Below are positions 63,822 through 64,000 of a stretch of DNA of 64,000 bases, piece by piece. Each line of letters starts with the position of its first letter. The stretch's first letter is position 1. The notes under the pieces are model-generated. The model saw only the letters and a program-made list of their open reading frames with translations. It ran no database searches and was not told the DNA's origin. Made by a program: the position numbers and the translations under genes. Origin of the DNA: Pseudobutyrivibrio sp. ACV-2 (GTDB lineage: Bacteria > Bacillota > Clostridia > Lachnospirales > Lachnospiraceae); NCBI RefSeq assembly GCF_900107545.1, contig NZ_FNQZ01000003.1:1-64000 (forward strand), in the 5' to 3' direction.

Positions 63822-64000
63822 ATGAAAAAGACATATAAGATTGATGTGGATTGCGCAAACTGTGCAAACAAAATGGAGCAGGCAGCAAAGGATACTCCAG
63901 GTGTAGCAGATGCTACTGTAAACTTTATGGCACTTAAGATGAATGTAGAGTTCGAGGAAGGTGCAGATGTAAAGTCTGTTATGGCAGAAGTTCTCAAGAA
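63822..64000 (+). CDS. Heavy-metal-associated (HMA) domain protein, partial
   Basis: Starts MKKTYKIDVDCANCANKMEQ after AGGAGG and runs off the window. DCANCA carries the metal-binding C-x-x-C; the DCANCA form is typical of the N-terminal domain of Cd/Zn P-type ATPases (CadA/ZntA), though a free metallochaperone is possible. Confidence 0.8.
   Translation, partial: MKKTYKIDVDCANCANKMEQAAKDTPGVADATVNFMALKMNVEFEEGADVKSVMAEVLK

Overview
The window looks like a chromosomal segment of an anaerobic, flagellated Lachnospiraceae bacterium, most likely of the Butyrivibrio/Pseudobutyrivibrio type. This is an inference from moderate-to-low GC, strong GGAGG ribosome binding sites, very long flagellins, small family markers (a DUF4250-like and a DUF6472-like protein), Rpn and AAA-ATPase/PD-(D/E)XK accessory genes, and an arabinose operon beside housekeeping clusters in Firmicutes order. 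No rRNA, tRNA or CRISPR array was seen.

Region 1 (1-15 kb) is accessory. It opens with an ISLre2-type insertion sequence (1-1948), then an acyltransferase, a histidine phosphatase and an Rpn-family nuclease. Its centre (about 4.84-10.89 kb) is a large inverted repeat. Two near-mirror cassettes, each csrA followed by a long flagellin gene, point away from each other. Between them lies an 824-bp segment (7411-8234) bounded by inverted recombination sites with 9-bp arms and an identical 6-bp spacer. The segment carries a 200-aa FimB-sized tyrosine recombinase and an outward promoter matching the flagellar sigma-28 consensus, aimed at the left cassette. I read this as an invertible-promoter flagellin switch in which each state also selects its own CsrA. 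A third copy of the site lies at 13250, in direct orientation to the right-hand site. Around it are AAA-ATPase genes (one truncated) and a deletion derivative of the Rpn gene.

Region 2 (13.7-34.3 kb) holds capA, a DUF4250 gene, phosphate acetyltransferase, a MacAB-like ABC exporter, recJ, an arabinose cluster (araR divergent from araA, transaldolase, ribulokinase, araD) with AraR-like operators, a glutathione peroxidase, a glycogen debranching enzyme, a stand-alone DAK/FakA-type domain and guanine deaminase. Its intergenic spaces are rich in long hairpins and dispersed structured repeats.

Region 3 (34.4-41 kb) is an F-type ATP synthase operon, atpB-E-F-(HA)-G-D-C, in which delta and alpha are one fused reading frame.

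Region 4 (41-50.5 kb) has an alpha/beta hydrolase, a membrane protein, a methyltransferase, Hsp33, an L,D-transpeptidase, HisC, small membrane and cysteine-rich proteins and a secreted GH25 lysozyme.

Region 5 (50.5-64 kb) is the Firmicutes translation/signalling cluster: def and priA on the minus strand, pyrBI, then fmt-rsmB-rlmN-stp-prkC-rsgA-rpe-thiN, an SGNH hydrolase, and the start of a heavy-metal-associated (HMA) domain gene behind an ArsR-like operator.
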